Below, piece after piece: positions 36,045 through 45,374 of a stretch of DNA of 48,489 bases. Where the stretch lies: positions 1-48,489 of the forward strand of contig QFPW01000024.1 of the NCBI GenBank assembly GCA_003241785.1, read 5' to 3'. Position numbers and translations under genes: made by a program. The stretch is from Rhodovulum sulfidophilum. GTDB taxonomy: Bacteria; Pseudomonadota; Alphaproteobacteria; Rhodobacterales; Rhodobacteraceae. Position 1 is the first letter of the stretch. Each line of letters begins with the position of its first letter. Under the pieces are notes generated by a model. It was not told the DNA's origin. It saw only the letters and a program-made list of their open reading frames with translations, and searched no databases.

Positions 36045-36956
36045 CTAGGCGAGAGGACGCCGGGTCGGGATCATGCGATCGGCGAAGACCGGGTGCACGA
36101 CGCCCGAACGGCCTCCAAGCCAGCCCGCGAAGGCGCCGAGCACCAGCGTGGCGACCGCGAGAAGCGCGCCGGTCGAGACGACAGAGGCGGCCTGATCCGC
36201 CGCTTCCACCGCCATCCGCCGCGTCCGATCGACCGCCTGATGGTACTGGGCCTCCATGTCGGCCACGTCCTGTTGGGCCTGGTCGAGCGGAATGCCGCGG
36301 GCATTGGCAAGCGCCTGGGCAGCCTGCCCCCGCGCCGCCTCCGCCTGGGCGGGATCGCCGGTGACCAGCGCCGTCATCGCGTTCTCGGCGATCGCGTTCA
36401 TCGCCGCGGGATCATTGCCGGTCGCCTCGATCCGCCGCCGGAGCGCGTCGAGGGGATCGAGGCCGTCCAGCGCGGGGCCGGCGGCCTGCGCGACCGTCTG
36501 GCCGACGCCGCCGATCGCGCTCGAGATCCCGCTGAAGGCGCCGCCGACGATGCCTCCCACGGCGCTGGACAAGAGGTAGAGCACGACGAGCGTCGTGAAC
36601 GCCCAGGTGGTCAGCCCGTGCATCGCGCCCGTCGTCGGGACGGTCTGGCCCGACATGCGCGCGGCGACGTATCCCCCGGCGTAGGCGGCCAGGATACCCG
36701 CCACAATGTACCAGACGCCGGAGGCGATCGAGAGCGTCGACGCGGCGGGGCCGCCGCCCGCGGGATGCAGCGTCGCGACGCCGATCCCGATGCCGAGCAG
36801 CGTCAGGAGGAGCTGCGTCACGAGCCCCACGACCACCCCGGCGAAGATCGCCCCCCAGGAAACCCGGTTGATCATGATGGTATGGGCGTCTTGCCGCGCG
36901 GTCGCCTGGATCGCGTCGAGATCTCCCGGATCGTTGGACTTACTGGTCATTTCCAT
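36045..36956 (-). CDS. PhnA-like membrane protein
   Basis: The 303-residue protein has three helices near residues 30-125 (RVSWGAIFAGVVVGLVTQLL and following) and one near the C-terminus. Between them lies a long helical loop with Ala/Gln-rich periodicity (residues 165-245). Such proteins are often annotated PhnA-like in Hyphomicrobiales, without known function. It is followed 93 bp upstream by csbD, so it is probably part of a stress-response group. Confidence 0.75.
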   Translation of the reverse strand: MEMTSKSNDPGDLDAIQATARQDAHTIMINRVSWGAIFAGVVVGLVTQLLLTLLGIGIGVATLHPAGGGPAASTLSIASGVWYIVAGILAAYAGGYVAARMSGQTVPTTGAMHGLTTWAFTTLVVLYLLSSAVGGIVGGAFSGISSAIGGVGQTVAQAAGPALDGLDPLDALRRRIEATGNDPAAMNAIAENAMTALVTGDPAQAEAARGQAAQALANARGIPLDQAQQDVADMEAQYHQAVDRTRRMAVEAADQAASVVSTGALLAVATLVLGAFAGWLGGRSGVVHPVFADRMIPTRRPLA

Positions 36957-37049
36957 GTGGAAATCCTCCAGACTGAGCCTAGGACTGATCCGCGCCGTCC
37001 GGCGACGAATACTCCGGACGGCGGGGAACGATGGCCGCTGGCGCGGTGA

Positions 37050-37223
37050 CTACTTGTCGCGAACCGCGTCCTTCGCCTCGCCGACCTTCCGGCGGACCTT
37101 GCCGCCCGCCTTCTCCGCCTTGCCCTCCGCTTCGGTGCGCTTGTCACCGGTGACCTTGCCGATCGCTTCCTTGACGGATCCGGCCGCCTGGTCCTTCGCG
37201 CCCTTCACCCGGTCCTTGTCCAT
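37050..37223 (-). CDS. CsbD family stress-response protein
   Basis: A 57-residue, highly charged Lys/Ala/Gly-rich helical protein that starts MDKDRVKGAKDQAAGSVKEA, the CsbD signature. CsbD-like proteins are induced by general stress. A GGGAGA ribosome site lies 6 nt before the ATG. It is encoded between the PhnA-like gene and the PAS-LuxR regulator. Confidence 0.92.
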   Translation of the reverse strand: MDKDRVKGAKDQAAGSVKEAIGKVTGDKRTEAEGKAEKAGGKVRRKVGEAKDAVRDK

Positions 37224-37343
37224 GATCGTCTCCCTGAATGACGCTCGCCAAGCCAGTTGGACGAACGCGCGTGTGAGACGATGAAGGTTGGTCCGGGACA
37301 GCCGCGCTCCAAGGCCGAAAGATCCCAGTTCAGCTAGTAGAAA

Positions 37344-38852
37344 CTAGCCTTTCTTGGTCTTTCGGGGACGCTGGGCGGAAGCGTGATCGGTGATGCCCCG
37401 CTCCCGGGCCCAGACCGCCGCCGCGCCGCGATGCGTGACGTTGATCTTGCGGTAGAGCGACGACAGGTGATTTCGGATGGTGTGCCGGGACAGGCGCAGC
37501 CGGTCCGCCATGGCGGCGTCGGTGGCGCCCTCGCAGATCAGGCCGAGCACGTCGCGCTCGCGGTCGGTCAGGGATGCCAGATCGGCCCCCGTCTGGGCCA
37601 CCCTGTCGGGTTGGCGCAGACCCGCCAGCCGCTCCACGATGCCGCGACTGAGCCAGGCGGTGTCCGCGAGCACCGCGTCGATCGCCGACATGAGCTCGGT
37701 CTCCGACCGCCTGCGCTCCGTGATGTCCTGCAGGACGAGAAGGACGCATCGGGTGTCATCGAGGGTAATCACGTCGCCGGCGATCAGACCATCGAGCATC
37801 GTGTCGTCGAAGGCGCGGATCCTGAGTTCCTGCTGCGTGAGCTTGTCGGAGGTTTCCAGTTCCCGCAGAAGCCGCTCCTGAGTGCCGGGTTCCGCCCACA
37901 TCCGCAGATTGGCCGGGGTCGAGTCGACGAGCTCGTCCTCGGCGAAACCGGTCAGCCGCAGGAACGCCCCGTTCACTTCCATGAACCGCAGGCTGCTCGC
38001 GGCGGCGACCGCCAGGGCGACGGGCGAGGATTTGAAGGCCTTGGAGAACCGCTCCTCGCTCTGGCGCAGCGCGGCCTCCGCCTGAAGCCTGCGCTCGAGG
38101 TCCACGAAGGTGAACAGCATGCACCGCTCGTTCGACAGCTCGAGCGGCTGGCCCGCGACGATCACGCCCTTGCCCGAGCCGTCCGGCAGCAGCAGCGTCG
38201 CCTCGCTCTGCGCGATCGTCTCTCCTTGCGTCAGCTTCGCGAGAGCTTCGGAGCGGTCATCGACGTCGCGCAGAATGTCGAGCTCGTAGATCGAATGGCC
38301 GACGACCTCGTCCCTGCCGAGGCCGGTCATCGCCAGAAACCCTTGGTTGGCGCGGATGAAGCAGAGATCGGACACGCGGCAGATCAGCGCCGGCGCGGGA
38401 TTGGCGTTGAACGCGCTCTCGAAGCGGTCCTCCGCCTCGTAGCGGTCGGTCTGGTCGTCGATCACGAGCACCAGGTAATCCGGCTCCCCCTCCGCGTCGG
38501 TGATGACCGCGCAGCGGATGGCGTGAACCCAGGTCGTGTCCGGCCGCGCCACGGGCGCGACCTCCACGACCACGTCGCGCGGCTTCTCGCCCGTCAGCAC
38601 CCGCTCGATCGGGTGTTCTCCGGCCTTGACGGGATGGTTGTTCCGAAACGTCAGCCGGAAGCGGCGTCGATATCCGTCGACGTCCCCGCCGAGATCTTCC
38701 TGGCTTTCGACCCCGTGCAGACGCAGCGCCGCCTCGTTCGCCCACAGGATCGTCTGGTCGAAATCGATCAGGACGATGCCTTCCGACAGCTTCGTGATGA
38801 GCTGGCGCAGCTGGCGGTGATCGCGTTCGGGGACGACTTTCGTATCCGGCAT
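37344..38852 (-). CDS. PAS-domain LuxR-family response regulator
   Basis: The 502-residue cytosolic regulator has three consecutive PAS-like domains (residues about 15-135, 140-260 and 265-390) and a C-terminal LuxR helix-turn-helix, LTDRERDVLGLICEGATDAA through RLSRHTIRNHLSSLYRKINV. No receiver domain is present, so it senses through PAS ligands. The ATG at 38852 is chosen because the upstream 74 residues are Pro/Arg-rich shadow sequence. A small hairpin overlaps its TAG stop (37333-37348). It may control the neighbouring csbD and PhnA-like genes. Confidence 0.87.
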   Translation of the reverse strand: MPDTKVVPERDHRQLRQLITKLSEGIVLIDFDQTILWANEAALRLHGVESQEDLGGDVDGYRRRFRLTFRNNHPVKAGEHPIERVLTGEKPRDVVVEVAPVARPDTTWVHAIRCAVITDAEGEPDYLVLVIDDQTDRYEAEDRFESAFNANPAPALICRVSDLCFIRANQGFLAMTGLGRDEVVGHSIYELDILRDVDDRSEALAKLTQGETIAQSEATLLLPDGSGKGVIVAGQPLELSNERCMLFTFVDLERRLQAEAALRQSEERFSKAFKSSPVALAVAAASSLRFMEVNGAFLRLTGFAEDELVDSTPANLRMWAEPGTQERLLRELETSDKLTQQELRIRAFDDTMLDGLIAGDVITLDDTRCVLLVLQDITERRRSETELMSAIDAVLADTAWLSRGIVERLAGLRQPDRVAQTGADLASLTDRERDVLGLICEGATDAAMADRLRLSRHTIRNHLSSLYRKINVTHRGAAAVWARERGITDHASAQRPRKTKKG

Positions 38853-39065
38853 CCGGGGGATGCTAGCACGCTCGGGCGCGAGATCCAGTTCGGCCGAGCG
38901 GCCCGGCGGCGCCCGGTGATCCTCGGGCGCGCGAAATTTCCGGCGCGTCGGGGCGGAAGACCACGAACGCCCCCCTCCCGGGCCGTCCTGGCCGGGCGTG
39001 CCAGTCGGCCCGCCGGACCGCGGGCGGGGCCAAAACGCGCGTCCCGGTCTTGCAAAGTCGGTATG

Positions 39066-39094
39066 ACCATCCATTTACCATCCATATGGATGGT
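39066..39094. promoter_or_regulatory. Ribbon-helix-helix operator array upstream of the RHH gene
   Basis: A perfect 18-bp palindrome, ACCATCCATATGGATGGT (39077-39094), is preceded by a third half-site ACCATCCAT (39066-39074) on an 11-bp pitch, about one helical turn. The array ends 25 bp before the RHH gene, a classic autoregulatory layout for RHH dimers binding side by side. Confidence 0.75.
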
Positions 39095-39119
39095 CTATGG
39101 AGTGCGTGGGGAGAAGCGG

Positions 39120-39521
39120 ATGCCGAACGAGCGGGCAAGCGAGACCGAGAAGCTCACGATCAACGTCGGTCACGTCGACCTTGGCCGGATAGACCTCTTG
39201 GTGCGGGAAGGCTTCTACTCCAACCGCTCCGACTTCATCCGCTCCGCGATCCGAGGCCAGCTCGCGGCCCACTCCGGCGAGCTGGCCCAGTCGCTAGGGC
39301 GCCACGCGCTCGAGCTCGGATTGCGCGAGGTCACGGTCGCCGAGCTCGAGGAGGCGCGGGCGCGGGGGGCGCCGCTGCGCCTCCGCGTGGTCGGTCTGCT
39401 GCGCGTCGCGAAGGATGTGACGCCGGAGCTCGCCCGCGCCTCGATCGCCTCCATCACCGTTCTCGGCTCGGTGCAGGCCAGCGCCGAGGTCAAGCGAGCC
39501 CTCGCCGACAGGATCAACTAG
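39120..39521 (+). CDS. CopG/ribbon-helix-helix transcriptional regulator
   Basis: The 133-residue protein has an N-terminal RHH domain (EKLTINVGHVDLGRIDLLV then FYSNRSDFIRSAIRGQL), whose strand binds DNA as a dimer. The C-terminal 70 residues, with RLRVVGLLRVAKDVTPELA, may be an effector or oligomerisation part. GGGGAGAAG lies just before the ATG. It is followed 28 bp later by the PHB depolymerase gene, so it likely regulates itself and that gene. Confidence 0.87.
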   Translation: MPNERASETEKLTINVGHVDLGRIDLLVREGFYSNRSDFIRSAIRGQLAAHSGELAQSLGRHALELGLREVTVAELEEARARGAPLRLRVVGLLRVAKDVTPELARASIASITVLGSVQASAEVKRALADRIN

Positions 39522-39549
39522 GCCCAAGCTCTCGGAAGGATCAGAGACG

Positions 39550-40716
39550 ATGAACAGCGAATTCGCGCGGGCCATGTCCCACGCCACGGCCTCGGTACGC
39601 GCCGGCAAGCTCGTCGACGCGACCGCCCTCATCCAGGCGGCGCTCGCGGGGCGCCCGGAACCCGGAGCCGCGAGCGCCTCGCCGGCGCAAGCCCGCCGGG
39701 TCGCGCCGGACATCGAGGACGCCGAGGTCGTCGATGTATGGCCCGCGGCGCCGCCTGCCCCGGAATCCGGGCCACGCCGCTCGCTCCGCGAGGTGCTCAC
39801 GCTGCTCCGCGGCGGCCGTGCGATGCTCGATGACATCGGCCCGCTGACCCATCCCGGCTCGAGGCCGCCCGCCCCTCAAGTTCCCGAAGGGGCGCGCTTC
39901 CTCTGGCGCGACCACGCCTGCGCGGCCGGCACGCGGCGGTACAGGCTGTTCATCCCGTCCTGCCCGCGATCGGAGCTCAGGGGGCTCGTGATGATGCTCC
40001 ATGGCTGCAAGCAGGATCCGGACGATTTCGCGGTCGGGACCGGGATGAACGCGCTGGCCGAGGAGGCCCGGATGATCGTGGCCTATCCCGAGCAGCCCGG
40101 AGCCGCCAATATCTCGCGGTGCTGGAACTGGTTCGAGCCGGCCCACCAGGCCCGCGACGGCGGCGAGCCCGCGATCCTCGCCGATATCGCGCGCGAGCTC
40201 GCCAAGGAATTCGCGATCGCCGCGCCCCGGGTCTACGTGGCGGGGCTGTCGGCCGGAGGGGCGATGGCGGCGGTGCTGGGCGCGACGCATCCCGACGTCT
40301 TCGCGGCGGTCGGGATCCACTCCGGTCTTCCATATCGTTCGGCAAGCAACGTCGCCTCGGCCTTCGCCGCTATGCGTGGCCAGGGCCCCGGGGTTTCCCG
40401 GCCCGCCGCCGGACACGCGCCGCGCACCATCGTGTTTCATGGTGAGAGCGATCGGACCGTGCATCCCTCGAACGCGACCGCCCTCGTCGCGGGGCTCGCG
40501 GCGGATCGCGAGGAAACCCGGGAAACCGGCCGGACCGCCGGCCGCGGCTGGAGCCGCCTGCGCCGGCGCGGCGCCGACGGACGGACGGCCGTCGAGCTCT
40601 GGTTCGTGGAAGGCGCGGGCCACGCCTGGTCGGGGGGCGACGCGGCGGGCTCCTTCACGGATGCCTGCGGTCCGTCGGCCTCGGCCGAGATGCTGCGGTT
40701 CTTCGCGGGGGAGTGA
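39550..40716 (+). CDS. PHB depolymerase family esterase
   Basis: The 388-residue alpha/beta-hydrolase has HGCKQDPDDFAVGTGMN (oxyanion region), the nucleophile elbow GLSAGG with Ser234, Asp in FHGESDRTVHP and His in EGAGHAWSGG. It has no signal peptide. Residues 1-115 form a less conserved helical extension. It hydrolyses poly-3-hydroxybutyrate or related esters. It lies downstream of an RHH regulator with a clear operator. The remote DUF3141/PhaC-like gene may be functionally related, but there is no direct link. Confidence 0.9.
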   Translation: MNSEFARAMSHATASVRAGKLVDATALIQAALAGRPEPGAASASPAQARRVAPDIEDAEVVDVWPAAPPAPESGPRRSLREVLTLLRGGRAMLDDIGPLTHPGSRPPAPQVPEGARFLWRDHACAAGTRRYRLFIPSCPRSELRGLVMMLHGCKQDPDDFAVGTGMNALAEEARMIVAYPEQPGAANISRCWNWFEPAHQARDGGEPAILADIARELAKEFAIAAPRVYVAGLSAGGAMAAVLGATHPDVFAAVGIHSGLPYRSASNVASAFAAMRGQGPGVSRPAAGHAPRTIVFHGESDRTVHPSNATALVAGLAADREETRETGRTAGRGWSRLRRRGADGRTAVELWFVEGAGHAWSGGDAAGSFTDACGPSASAEMLRFFAGE

Positions 40717-40746
40717 CGGCGCGGCCCGAACCCGCCTGACAGGAAA

Positions 40747-40774
40747 GGCCACCGGCGGATCACGCCCGGTGGCC
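40747..40774. terminator. Bidirectional hairpin terminator
   Basis: GGCCACCGG (40747-40755) pairs perfectly with CCGGTGGCC (40766-40774) across a 10-nt loop. It separates convergent genes. For the minus-strand SnoaL-like gene the stem is followed by TTTCC, a short U-rich run. Confidence 0.7.
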
Positions 40775-40801
40775 TCATTGGTTCGGGAGGTTATCGGTCT
40801 C

Positions 40802-41386
40802 TTACTGGGAAACGCCGATCTGCCGCATCAGCGTGGCATTGTCCCAGAACAGGTATTCCTCATCCATGGTGCCATCCGCGCCCCAGTGGCCGAGCGTCGC
40901 CATCGGAAGATGGTAGGCCTTGCCGGTCGGCTGAATGACCGTTCCGTTCCCGAGATCCATCGGCTCGGTGAAGGTCCCGTCGAGATAGCCCATCACCGCC
41001 GTCCATTCGCCGTTCGAGGTCCCGAACCTGATGGGGTGCTGGGTGATCCGGTTGTCCGGAGCGAAGGTCCACATGAACTTCAGTTCATTGACGTGGTCCG
41101 GAATGCCCGTCGTGGTGTGGCCGTCGGGATAATGGACGATGATGTTCTCGCCGTGGCTTTCGTGCAGGTCGTCCCATTCCTGATTGGTGTAGACCCGGAA
41201 ATCGAGATCGTCGAAAGTGGAGAGATGCTTGGCCAGATCCTCCGGCATGCCGGGAACGACGGGAGAAGGCTTGCCCGCCTCGCTGCTGGGCCAAGACTCC
41301 CCGCCGTTATCCTGCGCGATGGCCGGCAGCGATGCCGCGCCCAGCGCGAGGGCTCCGGCGACCAATGCGTACTTCAACCCGCTCAT
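40802..41386 (-). CDS. Secreted SnoaL-like (NTF2 fold) protein
   Basis: The 194-residue protein has a Sec signal peptide (LVAGALALGAASLPAIAQ, cleavage near residue 25). It then has an NTF2/SnoaL-like domain with HESHGENIIVHYPDGHTTTG and LGHWGADGTMDEEYLFWDNA, as in ester-cyclase-like proteins. It probably acts in the periplasm. No catalytic role is established. It is the last gene of the SDR-led minus unit, 73 bp after the SDR stop. Confidence 0.8.
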   Translation of the reverse strand: MSGLKYALVAGALALGAASLPAIAQDNGGESWPSSEAGKPSPVVPGMPEDLAKHLSTFDDLDFRVYTNQEWDDLHESHGENIIVHYPDGHTTTGIPDHVNELKFMWTFAPDNRITQHPIRFGTSNGEWTAVMGYLDGTFTEPMDLGNGTVIQPTGKAYHLPMATLGHWGADGTMDEEYLFWDNATLMRQIGVSQ

Positions 41387-41459
41387 TCGTCTATCCTTTT
41401 CAGTTCATGGATTGCATTCGTGTCTCGGGAGCATCGTCTCTCCCCGAGCATCTGGCGCC

Positions 41460-42224
41460 TCAATGCGCGGTCATCCCGCCATCGGCGAGATAGACCGCGC
41501 CATTGACGAAGGACGCGGCGGGCGAGCACAGGAACAGCACGACGCCGGCCATTTCCTCGGGCTCGGCCGGCCGTCCCATCGGGCTGTTGGCCATCAGCGC
41601 CTTGGTCATTTCCGGATCGGCGAGCCAGCGGTCGGTCATCGGCGTGCGGATCAGCCCCGGCGCGAGCGCGTTCACGCGGATGCCCTTGGTCGCATAGTCG
41701 AGCGCGGCCGATCGGGTCAGGCCGATGACCCCGTGCTTGGCCGCGACATAGGGCGACATGCCGGGATCGGCGATCACACCCGCCACCGAGGCGGTGTTGA
41801 CGATCGCGCCGCCGCCCGTTTTCAGCATCGCCTGGATCTCGTATTTCAGGCACAGGAAAACGCCGCGCAGGTCGACGGCGATCACCCGGTCGAACTCGGC
41901 TTCGCTCATCTCGGCGAGTTCGGCCGTCGGCGGCAGCACGCCGGCGTTGTTGAACGCGGCGTCGATCCGGCCATGGCTGTCCACCGCCGCCTTCACCAGC
42001 GCCTGCACGGAGGTCGCGTCGGATACGTTCGTCGGAACGAACATGGCCTCGCCGCCATCCGCGCGGATCCGCGCGACGGTCTCGGCGGCGCCTTCGCCGA
42101 TGTCGCCGATCACGACACGGGCGCCCTGATCGGCGAAAGCCTTGGCCGTCGCCCGCCCGATCCCCGAGGCGGCGCCGGTGATCACTACCACCTTGCCCGA
42201 ATAGTCCAGCAGGTTTTTCGTCAT
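41460..42224 (-). CDS. Short-chain dehydrogenase/reductase (SDR)
   Basis: The 254-residue cytosolic SDR has TGAASGIG (16-23) for the cofactor, NNAG (92-95) and the catalytic Ser146, Tyr159, Lys163 set. Asp41 after the second strand suggests NAD over NADP. The ATG at 42224 has GAGAGGGAC upstream. It is divergent from a LysR regulator across 183 bp, the usual arrangement for a LysR-controlled operon. Confidence 0.92.
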   Translation of the reverse strand: MTKNLLDYSGKVVVITGAASGIGRATAKAFADQGARVVIGDIGEGAAETVARIRADGGEAMFVPTNVSDATSVQALVKAAVDSHGRIDAAFNNAGVLPPTAELAEMSEAEFDRVIAVDLRGVFLCLKYEIQAMLKTGGGAIVNTASVAGVIADPGMSPYVAAKHGVIGLTRSAALDYATKGIRVNALAPGLIRTPMTDRWLADPEMTKALMANSPMGRPAEPEEMAGVVLFLCSPAASFVNGAVYLADGGMTAH

Positions 42225-42407
42225 TACTGTCCCTCTCGCTCCCCAATTCTTCGTTGCACCCGGTGTTCGACGGGCTCGGGACGCGTCCGCCAGGATGATG
42301 ATCGAAGGGGCGCGCCGGTTGGGTTGGAATTTACATCCCATGCTGATCGCAATAAATAGACCGAATTGGCATGACACTCTTTCGGAATGCGTATCAATGG
42401 ACGGGCC

Positions 42408-43301
42408 ATGGACATTCTGAAGGGCATGCGTGTCTTCATCGCCTGCGTCGAAGGCCATAGTTTCGTCGCCGCGGCCCGGCGGCTCGGCGTGTCCGGCGCG
42501 GCCGTGTCCCGGCAGGTGGCGGCGCTCGAGGCGCATGTCGGCGCGCGGCTCTTCAACCGTTCCACGCGCAGCCTCTCGCTGACCGAAGCCGGCGAGCAGT
42601 TCTTCGCGCGCGCCAGCCATCTCATCGCGGAAATCGAGGAGGTTTCGCGGATATCCTACGGCGACCAGGGGCGGAAACCCGGCGGCCTCCTGCGGGTCAG
42701 CGCTCCCATGTCCTTCGGGTTGCGCAAGCTGGGCACGCTGATACCGGACTTTCTGCGGCGCTATCCGGATATCCGGCTCGACATCGATCCCACCGACCGC
42801 ATCATCGATCTGGTGGCGGAAGGCTTCGACGTCGCGCTTCGGATCAACCCGCCCGGTGCGATGCATGACGTCATCATGCGGCGGATCGCATCCATCCGGG
42901 TCACCCTGACCTGCACGCCCGAATATCTCGAACGGTCCGCCCCGGTGACCTCGCCCGCCGACCTGGCGGCGCGGGAGATCCTGAACTACAGCCATTCACC
43001 GGGCGGGCAGATCTGGTCCCTCCGCGGCCCGACGGGGAGCGTCGAGACCGTGCGGGTCGCGCCGAAAGTGGTCGCGAGCAACGGCGACCTCCTGCGCGAC
43101 ATCGCGCTCGACTATGGGGGGATCATCCTGCAACCGGCCTTCATCGTCGAGGACGACATCGCCAGCGGCCGGCTGGTCGAGATTCTGCCGGGCTGGCGCA
43201 TCGATCCGTCGGAGCTCTGCGCGGTCTATCCCAGCCGCAAGTATCTTCCGGCGAAGGTGCGGGTGTTCATAGACTATCTGGTCGAGAAGCTTTCGGAGTG
43301 A
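42408..43301 (+). CDS. LysR-family transcriptional regulator
   Basis: The 297-residue protein has an N-terminal helix-turn-helix (VAAARRLGVSGAAVSRQVAAL) and a substrate-binding domain. The ATG at 42408 matches the family start MDILKGMRVF. An ATG at 42387 would add seven residues and cannot be excluded. It is divergent from the SDR gene and probably controls it and the SnoaL-like gene. Confidence 0.9.
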   Translation: MDILKGMRVFIACVEGHSFVAAARRLGVSGAAVSRQVAALEAHVGARLFNRSTRSLSLTEAGEQFFARASHLIAEIEEVSRISYGDQGRKPGGLLRVSAPMSFGLRKLGTLIPDFLRRYPDIRLDIDPTDRIIDLVAEGFDVALRINPPGAMHDVIMRRIASIRVTLTCTPEYLERSAPVTSPADLAAREILNYSHSPGGQIWSLRGPTGSVETVRVAPKVVASNGDLLRDIALDYGGIILQPAFIVEDDIASGRLVEILPGWRIDPSELCAVYPSRKYLPAKVRVFIDYLVEKLSE

Positions 43302-43388
43302 CGGACCGCGCGGGCCTCGCACAACGGCGAAGTGAACGCGGGTCCGGAGGATACGCGCGTGCGCCACGCCATGACCGGGGATCACGAC

Positions 43389-43931
43389 ATGCGTCCACTC
43401 GCGCTTGAAAAGGCCTTCACCCTGATCGAGCCCGGACCGGTCGTGTTGGTGACCACCTGTGACGGCGACCGGAACAACGTCATGACGATCACATGGACGA
43501 TGGTGTTGGGATTTTCGGCGCGGTTCGCGATCACCACGGGCGCCTGGAACTATTCCTACGCCGCGCTCCGATCGACCCGGGAGTGCGTGGTGTCGATCCC
43601 GACCATCGACATGATCGATACCATCGTCGGCGTCGGAACCTGTTCCGGCGAGGACACGGACAAGTTCCGCGGCTTCGGCCTCACGGCCCTGCCGGCCAAG
43701 CACGTCGGGGCCCCGCTCATCCGGGAATGTCTGGCGAATATCGAATGCCGCGTCACGGAGATCATCGAACGCCACGGCATCGTCGTGCTGGACGGCCTGG
43801 CCGCCCATTACGACGACGCGCGCGCGGAAAAGCGCATGCTGCACGCCGTCGGCGACGGCACGTTCGTCGCCGACGGCCGGAGGTTCGACCGGAAAGAGAT
43901 GATGCGGTCAAGACTGCCCCCAGGGGTCTGA
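43389..43931 (+). CDS. Flavin reductase-like (DIM6/NTAB) FMN-binding protein
   Basis: The 180-residue split-barrel flavoprotein has FTLIEPGPVVLVTTCDGD and TITWTMVLGFSARFAITTG, typical of the flavin reductase-like family. It probably reduces FMN for a partner oxygenase or acts on nitro or quinone compounds. The ATG at 43389 follows GGGGATCACGAC. A GTG at 43332 in the same frame is an alternative start. Confidence 0.85.
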   Translation: MRPLALEKAFTLIEPGPVVLVTTCDGDRNNVMTITWTMVLGFSARFAITTGAWNYSYAALRSTRECVVSIPTIDMIDTIVGVGTCSGEDTDKFRGFGLTALPAKHVGAPLIRECLANIECRVTEIIERHGIVVLDGLAAHYDDARAEKRMLHAVGDGTFVADGRRFDRKEMMRSRLPPGV

Positions 43932-44180
43932 CCTGGACTCCGAACGGGCCGCGAGCGTCCTTCTTTCCCGACATCGGCGAACCCTCCCCGTCGAGGCCGG
44001 CCTTAACGAGTTCGAGCAACCGGGTCTTCGGCCTGCGCGACGGCGCCGACGCGGATTATGCCCGCCTCCTGGGCGGAAATCGCGCGTCCGGCATCGGCTC
44101 GGCGACGACGCTCGCGATCCGCGCGACACATCCTCGCCGGCGGGCCCGAACCGTCTTGCGCTACGCGGACGGCTGGCGCA

Positions 44181-44732
44181 TCACGTCCCGCCACCGGTTT
44201 CCGGCACCCAGGTTCTCGCTTCGCTGTCGTCCGGGTAGTAATATCCATTGGGGATGGACTGCAATTCGATGAGCCCTCCCCATGGCGGGCGCGCGTAGAC
44301 GCTGCCGTTACCGTCCGTGTCCTCGTGGCGGGAATTGCCGTGGACATCGGAAAGTGGTTCGGCGCCGGCCGCGACCAGACGTTTCAGGGCCCCTTCGATA
44401 TCATCGCAATAGATGGAGATGTGATTCCAGCCACGGTCCTCCAATCGGAGCGGACGGGACGGATCGACGGCCTCGATTTCGAAGATCTCGATGTTGGGAC
44501 CGTTTCCGACGCGCATCAGGCGCTGGCGAACGATACGGCTGCCTTCGGACAGGCCCAGTTGCCGCTCCACCTCCGGCCCCTGCCGAGGCGCGTCGTCTCG
44601 CGTCAGCCCGTCGTAGCACCACCTGGCGCCAAGGCCCTTGGCCAGAAACGCGCTCGCCTCATCGAGGTCGTCCACGGTCAAGCCGATATGGTTGATCCCG
44701 CGCGGCAGCGATCCGTATTCGTCGCGATCCAT
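44181..44732 (-). CDS. Glyoxalase/VOC family protein
   Basis: The 183-residue protein has the VOC beta-alpha-beta-beta-beta pattern. It has an N-terminal module from GINHIGLTVDDLDEASAFL and a second module from GWNHISIYCDDIEGALKRL. His residues near 14 and 115 and Glu near 85 and 160 could bind metal. The family includes glyoxalases, dioxygenases and epimerases. GAGAGG lies about 9 nt before the ATG at 44732. It stands alone, near the island boundary. The 249 bp between it and the flavin reductase hold nothing recognisable. Confidence 0.82.
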   Translation of the reverse strand: MDRDEYGSLPRGINHIGLTVDDLDEASAFLAKGLGARWCYDGLTRDDAPRQGPEVERQLGLSEGSRIVRQRLMRVGNGPNIEIFEIEAVDPSRPLRLEDRGWNHISIYCDDIEGALKRLVAAGAEPLSDVHGNSRHEDTDGNGSVYARPPWGGLIELQSIPNGYYYPDDSEARTWVPETGGGT

Positions 44733-45374
44733 ATTGGCAGCCTCTCCGATTTCGTTGTTCCAGATCGCGGCGCGACATGCCGGGCGATTCCCGAGCCTCG
44801 CGTACCGGCTCCGGCGCTCCGACCGCGCCGCGCAATCCCTCAACGCCATGACCCACCCGGAAGTTCACGCCGCTCAGCCAGCGCGGGACGGCCGGCGGGA
44901 CCGACCCGCCGGTTTGTCTGGCAATCGCGGAGGGGGGCGGATCGAAGAACACCTCGCCGCCGGCCATGCCGGCCCGTGACCGAAAGCCCGGCCGCGCGGG
45001 CCGCGCCGCCGACCTTCGACCGGCCGCGGGTGGAGCCGGATGGAAGCGCCCGCCGCGACGCACTAGCCGACGCGCGCAAGAGCGCCGCCCCACCACCCCG
45101 CGGCGACAGGCATCCCGACGGTCATCACGGACAGTACGGCGGCAGATCCTCAGCTTTTCAAGAATATCTGTGTAACATCAGTTGGTTATGGAGGTGTGTG
45201 GCGGGCTATGCGGGATCCGGATGAGAACTATGTCTACTCCATAGCCCTCTATACCCCTCCTAAATAGGAATGTCTGCTTCGCGCCTTGAGGTCGGACGTT
45301 CAAATGCCGATGGCCACCCTGCCAAAAGCAGACATTGCGTGGGCCCATCCAGATAGTTGTCAGGCATGACCCTC
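44733..45374. other. Non-coding junction between core region and island
   Basis: About 640 bp without a supportable gene. GC content falls clearly after about 45160. The left half shows only shadow-like arginine-rich frames. The right half holds an inverted repeat (45269-45336, listed separately) and the run-up to the toxin-antitoxin promoter. No tRNA or obvious attachment site was found. Confidence 0.6.
45269..45336. repeat. 11-bp inverted repeat, possible small intergenic element
   Basis: AATGTCTGCTT (45269-45279) and its exact complement (45326-45336) enclose 46 bp. The pair could fold into a stem-loop or mark the ends of a miniature element. It lies just upstream of the prlF promoter. 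Confidence 0.55.
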
